DNA of 64,000 nucleotides, taken from Caballeronia sp. SEWSISQ10-4 2. GTDB taxonomy: Bacteria; Pseudomonadota; Gammaproteobacteria; Burkholderiales; Burkholderiaceae. Position 1 is the first letter of the stretch, and every line of letters begins with the position of its first letter. The position numbers and the translations under genes were made by a program. Under the pieces are notes generated by a model. The model was not told where the DNA came from. It worked only from the letters and a program-made list of their open reading frames with translations, and searched no databases. Shown here piece after piece: positions 61,795 through 64,000 of the stretch. Location of the stretch: positions 1 through 64,000 of the forward strand of contig NZ_JALPRJ010000038.1 of NCBI RefSeq assembly GCF_030464885.1. The letters are read 5' to 3'.

Positions 61795-62823
61795 TCATAG
61801 CGGATCGACCTCGCGGGTAATCGCGGCCACCGCTTCCTGACGTGGCATGGTTCGCGCAACCAGGCCGTCGCGTTCTTCCAGGATGGTCTGCACCAGATAA
61901 CGAGGCCGCGCGCGCACTTGCTGGTAGATCCGGCCAATATATTCGCCGAGCAGCCCAAGCGCGAAGATGATCACGCCCAGCATGAAGAAGGTGATAGCGA
62001 ACAGCGTGAACACACCTTCGACTTCCGCGCCGAACATGAAGCGTCGAACCAACAGCAGCAGGAACAGGCCCGCGGATCCGACGGACAGGATCACGCCGAT
62101 GAACGACAACCACTGCAGCGGCACGACCGAGAATCCGGTCACCAGGTCGAAGTTGAGGCGAATCAGGCTGTATAGCGAGTACTTGGATTCGCCGGCGAAA
62201 CGTTCTTCGTGCGCCACGTCGATTTCGATCGGGTTCTGCGAGAAGGTATAGGCGAGTGCCGGAATGAACGTGTTGATCTCGCCGCAGCGGTTGATGGTGT
62301 CAATGATGTGCCGGCTGTAACCGCGCAACATGCAGCCCTGGTCCGTCATCCTGATGCGCGTGATGCGCTCGCGCAACCGGTTCATCAGGCGCGACGCTTT
62401 CTTGCGCCAGAAGCTGTCCTGACGTTGCTGGCGAATCGTGCCGACGTAGTCGTAGCCTTCGCGCATCTTATCGAGCAGCTTGGCGATTTCCTCGGGGGGA
62501 TTCTGCAAGTCGGCGTCGAGCGTGATGACCATTTCCCCGCGGGATTGTTCGAAGCCCGCGAGGATGGCCATGTGCTGGCCATAGTTGCCGTTCAGCAGGA
62601 TCACGCGGGTGGTGTCCGGCCGCGCGCGAAACTGCTGGGCGAGCAATGCCGCTGACTTGTCGCGGCTGCCGTCGTTGATGAAGATGACTTCATACGTCGC
62701 GCCGAGCGTGTCGAGCGCGGGATACAGACGGGAGAAGAGTGCGCCAAGGCCTTCTTCTTCGTTGTATACCGGGACCACGACCGTTAATTCGGGGCCGGTC
62801 GGCAGATAATCCGTTTGACTCAT
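61795..62823 (-). CDS. arnC: ArnC: undecaprenyl-phosphate Ara4FN transferase
   Basis: The GT2 enzyme moves formyl-Ara4N onto undecaprenyl phosphate. The 342-aa protein has the GT-A core (ELTVVVPVYNEEEGLGALFS, FINDGSRDKS, ITLDADLQNPPEEI) and two C-terminal membrane helices (about 240-300: LQWLSFIGVILSVGSAGLFL; LFAITFFMLGVIIFALGLLG). ATG 62823 starts the MSQTDYLPTGPEL protein; the frame extends to 62898 without homology. It follows arnB by about 110 bases. Confidence 0.94.
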   Translation of the reverse strand: MSQTDYLPTGPELTVVVPVYNEEEGLGALFSRLYPALDTLGATYEVIFINDGSRDKSAALLAQQFRARPDTTRVILLNGNYGQHMAILAGFEQSRGEMVITLDADLQNPPEEIAKLLDKMREGYDYVGTIRQQRQDSFWRKKASRLMNRLRERITRIRMTDQGCMLRGYSRHIIDTINRCGEINTFIPALAYTFSQNPIEIDVAHEERFAGESKYSLYSLIRLNFDLVTGFSVVPLQWLSFIGVILSVGSAGLFLLLLVRRFMFGAEVEGVFTLFAITFFMLGVIIFALGLLGEYIGRIYQQVRARPRYLVQTILEERDGLVARTMPRQEAVAAITREVDPL

Positions 62824-62931
62824 GTTGGCGATGGTTCCGCTAGGTGTCCGTGGTGGTGAATGTGGTTCTGGTTCTGTTTTTTGCTGCGGGTTCCGCATGT
62901 TCGCTTAGCGCACCTTTGCCTTTAGTGCGCC

Positions 62932-64000
62932 TTAAATGGTATGCGCCGCGCAGATTTCGTCGACTGCCTGTACGACGCGCGTCACGTCGCCTTGGTTCAT
63001 CTGCGTGAAGAGCGGCAGCGTGACCGTTGACGCGCCATACTTTTCCGCGTGCGGGAACATGCCCTCGTGAAAGCCGCGCCCGCGATACAGCGTGAACAGG
63101 TGCAGCGCAGGATAATGCACGCCCGTGCCAATGCCGCGCTCCTTCATCTGCCCCATGAACTCGGCGCGCGTGAGCGAAAGACGCTCGAGCGGCAGCGCGA
63201 TCTGGAACATGTGCCAGTTGCTGTCGGTGAAGTTCTGGACCGGCAATTGCACGCCGGTTCGCACGGCCGCGCCGTTCGCGAAACTCTCAAAGTATGCGCG
63301 CGCCAGCTCGCGGCGCTGTTCCGTGAACCGCTCGACGTGCTTGAGTTGTCCGAGGCCGACACGGGCGGCGACATCGGTGAGATTGTATTTGCCGCCGAGG
63401 AGATCGCAGTCCATGCCGTCAAAACCGGTGCGCGTGATGCCTTGCAGCCGGTACTTTTGCGCAAGCACGGCTTCTTCCTCGTTATTCAGGACGAGCGCGC
63501 CGCCTTCGATAGACGTGACATTCTTGTTCGCGTGGAAGCTGAACGAAACGATGTCGCCAAATGCGCCGATCTTCTGGCCGCGCCACGACGACCCAAATGC
63601 CTGGGCCGCGTCCTCGATCACACGCAAGCCGTGTTCACGCGCAATGCCGTACAGCCGGTCCATATCCACGGGCAGTCCCGACAGATACACCGGCAGGATT
63701 GCCTTGGTGCGCGGCGTAATGGCTTTTTCGAGCAGATCCAGATCGATATTGCGTGTGACCGGGTCGATATCGGCGAAAACCGGCGTGGCGCCAGTTTCGA
63801 TGATCACGTTGCTGGTCGAGACCCAGGTCATCGGCGTGGTGATGACTTCGTCGCCTTCGCCTACGCCCGCTATACGCAAACCAATTTCCATGGTCGCCGT
63901 GCCGGAATTGAACGTGCGCACCGGGCGGCCGCCGCAATAGGCGGACAGTTCGGCTTCGAACTGCTGGTTTTGCGGGCCGGTCGTGATCCAGCCTGAACGC
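62932..64000 (-). CDS. arnB: ArnB: UDP-Ara4O aminotransferase (5' end beyond window)
   Basis: A PLP-dependent DegT/DnrJ-type aminotransferase that makes UDP-Ara4N. The window holds about 356 codons; the N-terminus lies outside at the right edge. The first codons read SGWITTGPQNQQFEAELSAY, then the motif PVFADIDPVTRNIDLDLLEK, DAAQAFGSSWRGQKIGAFGD and the PLP lysine in SFSFHANKNVTSIEGGALVL (Lys codon at 63523-63525). It is upstream of arnC on the same strand. Confidence 0.94.
   Translation of the reverse strand, partial: RSGWITTGPQNQQFEAELSAYCGGRPVRTFNSGTATMEIGLRIAGVGEGDEVITTPMTWVSTSNVIIETGATPVFADIDPVTRNIDLDLLEKAITPRTKAILPVYLSGLPVDMDRLYGIAREHGLRVIEDAAQAFGSSWRGQKIGAFGDIVSFSFHANKNVTSIEGGALVLNNEEEAVLAQKYRLQGITRTGFDGMDCDLLGGKYNLTDVAARVGLGQLKHVERFTEQRRELARAYFESFANGAAVRTGVQLPVQNFTDSNWHMFQIALPLERLSLTRAEFMGQMKERGIGTGVHYPALHLFTLYRGRGFHEGMFPHAEKYGASTVTLPLFTQMNQGDVTRVVQAVDEICAAHTI

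Noticed and set aside
1..64000. CRISPR arrays, prophage, insertion sequences, rRNA or replication origin
   Set aside because: Scanned by eye; no spaced short repeats, transposase or integrase frames, rRNA segments or DnaA-box clusters were seen.

Overview
The window reads as an ordinary stretch of chromosome from a GC-rich betaproteobacterium of the Burkholderia sensu lato group; Paraburkholderia or Caballeronia is my best guess. The basis is the gene order (rpsF-priB-rpsR-rplI-dnaB; lexA next to sbp-cysTWA-cysB; a split-arnA L-Ara4N cluster), the GC-rich codon use, and protein families common in that group. No rRNA, phage, insertion sequence or CRISPR array is visible.

Layout. 0.1-9.4 kb: a hypothetical protein, mscL, a DUF2252 protein, divergent glgX, two overlapping mini-ORFs, a TPR membrane protein next to pspA, a DUF2177 membrane protein and a possible ribbon-helix-helix protein. 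10.0-14.2 kb: a class A penicillin-binding protein, then a minus-strand copper operon (DUF2946 / copC / PCuAC) and the initiator tRNA. 14.4-16.2 kb: a trimeric autotransporter adhesin broken by three single-base deletions. 16.6-26.3 kb: a UPF0303-SMR pair, small genes, a TetR regulator, a 3-hydroxyisobutyryl-CoA hydrolase-like enzyme, tRNA-His, dusA, a DHA2 efflux pump and an aldo/keto reductase. 26.6-33.8 kb: tkt-gnd, a NodIJ-type ABC exporter, a universal stress protein and a DUF2939 protein. 33.9-41.5 kb: lexA with two SOS boxes, the sulfate uptake operon with its CysB-type regulator, an asparaginase and a GNAT protein. 41.7-47.1 kb: a BON-LysM protein and the glyoxylate pathway gcl-hyi-glxR with a divergent LysR regulator. 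47.1-51.9 kb: the rpsF-to-dnaB region and a BrnT/BrnA toxin-antitoxin pair beside 0.66 kb of non-coding DNA. 51.9-58.7 kb: DUF47-pit phosphate uptake, an SDR, an NlpC/P60 lipoprotein, a PIN-PhoH protein and a Bcp peroxiredoxin. 58.8-64 kb: arnD, two separate arnA halves, arnC and a truncated arnB, which together build and attach precursors of 4-amino-4-deoxy-L-arabinose.

Most striking observation. The DUF2946 protein that heads the copper operon carries both a CXXC motif and a C-terminal RAPP motif. These are the two elements by which Bordetella CruR senses copper during its own translation and controls downstream genes. The operon is therefore a good candidate for nascent-peptide copper regulation. 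Other points of interest are the three frame-breaking deletions in the adhesin gene, the tandem SOS boxes followed by a tiny ORF, a perfect inverted repeat upstream of brnT, a Pho-box-like site before the phosphate uptake genes, and an overlapping TGATG pair of mini-ORFs after glgX.
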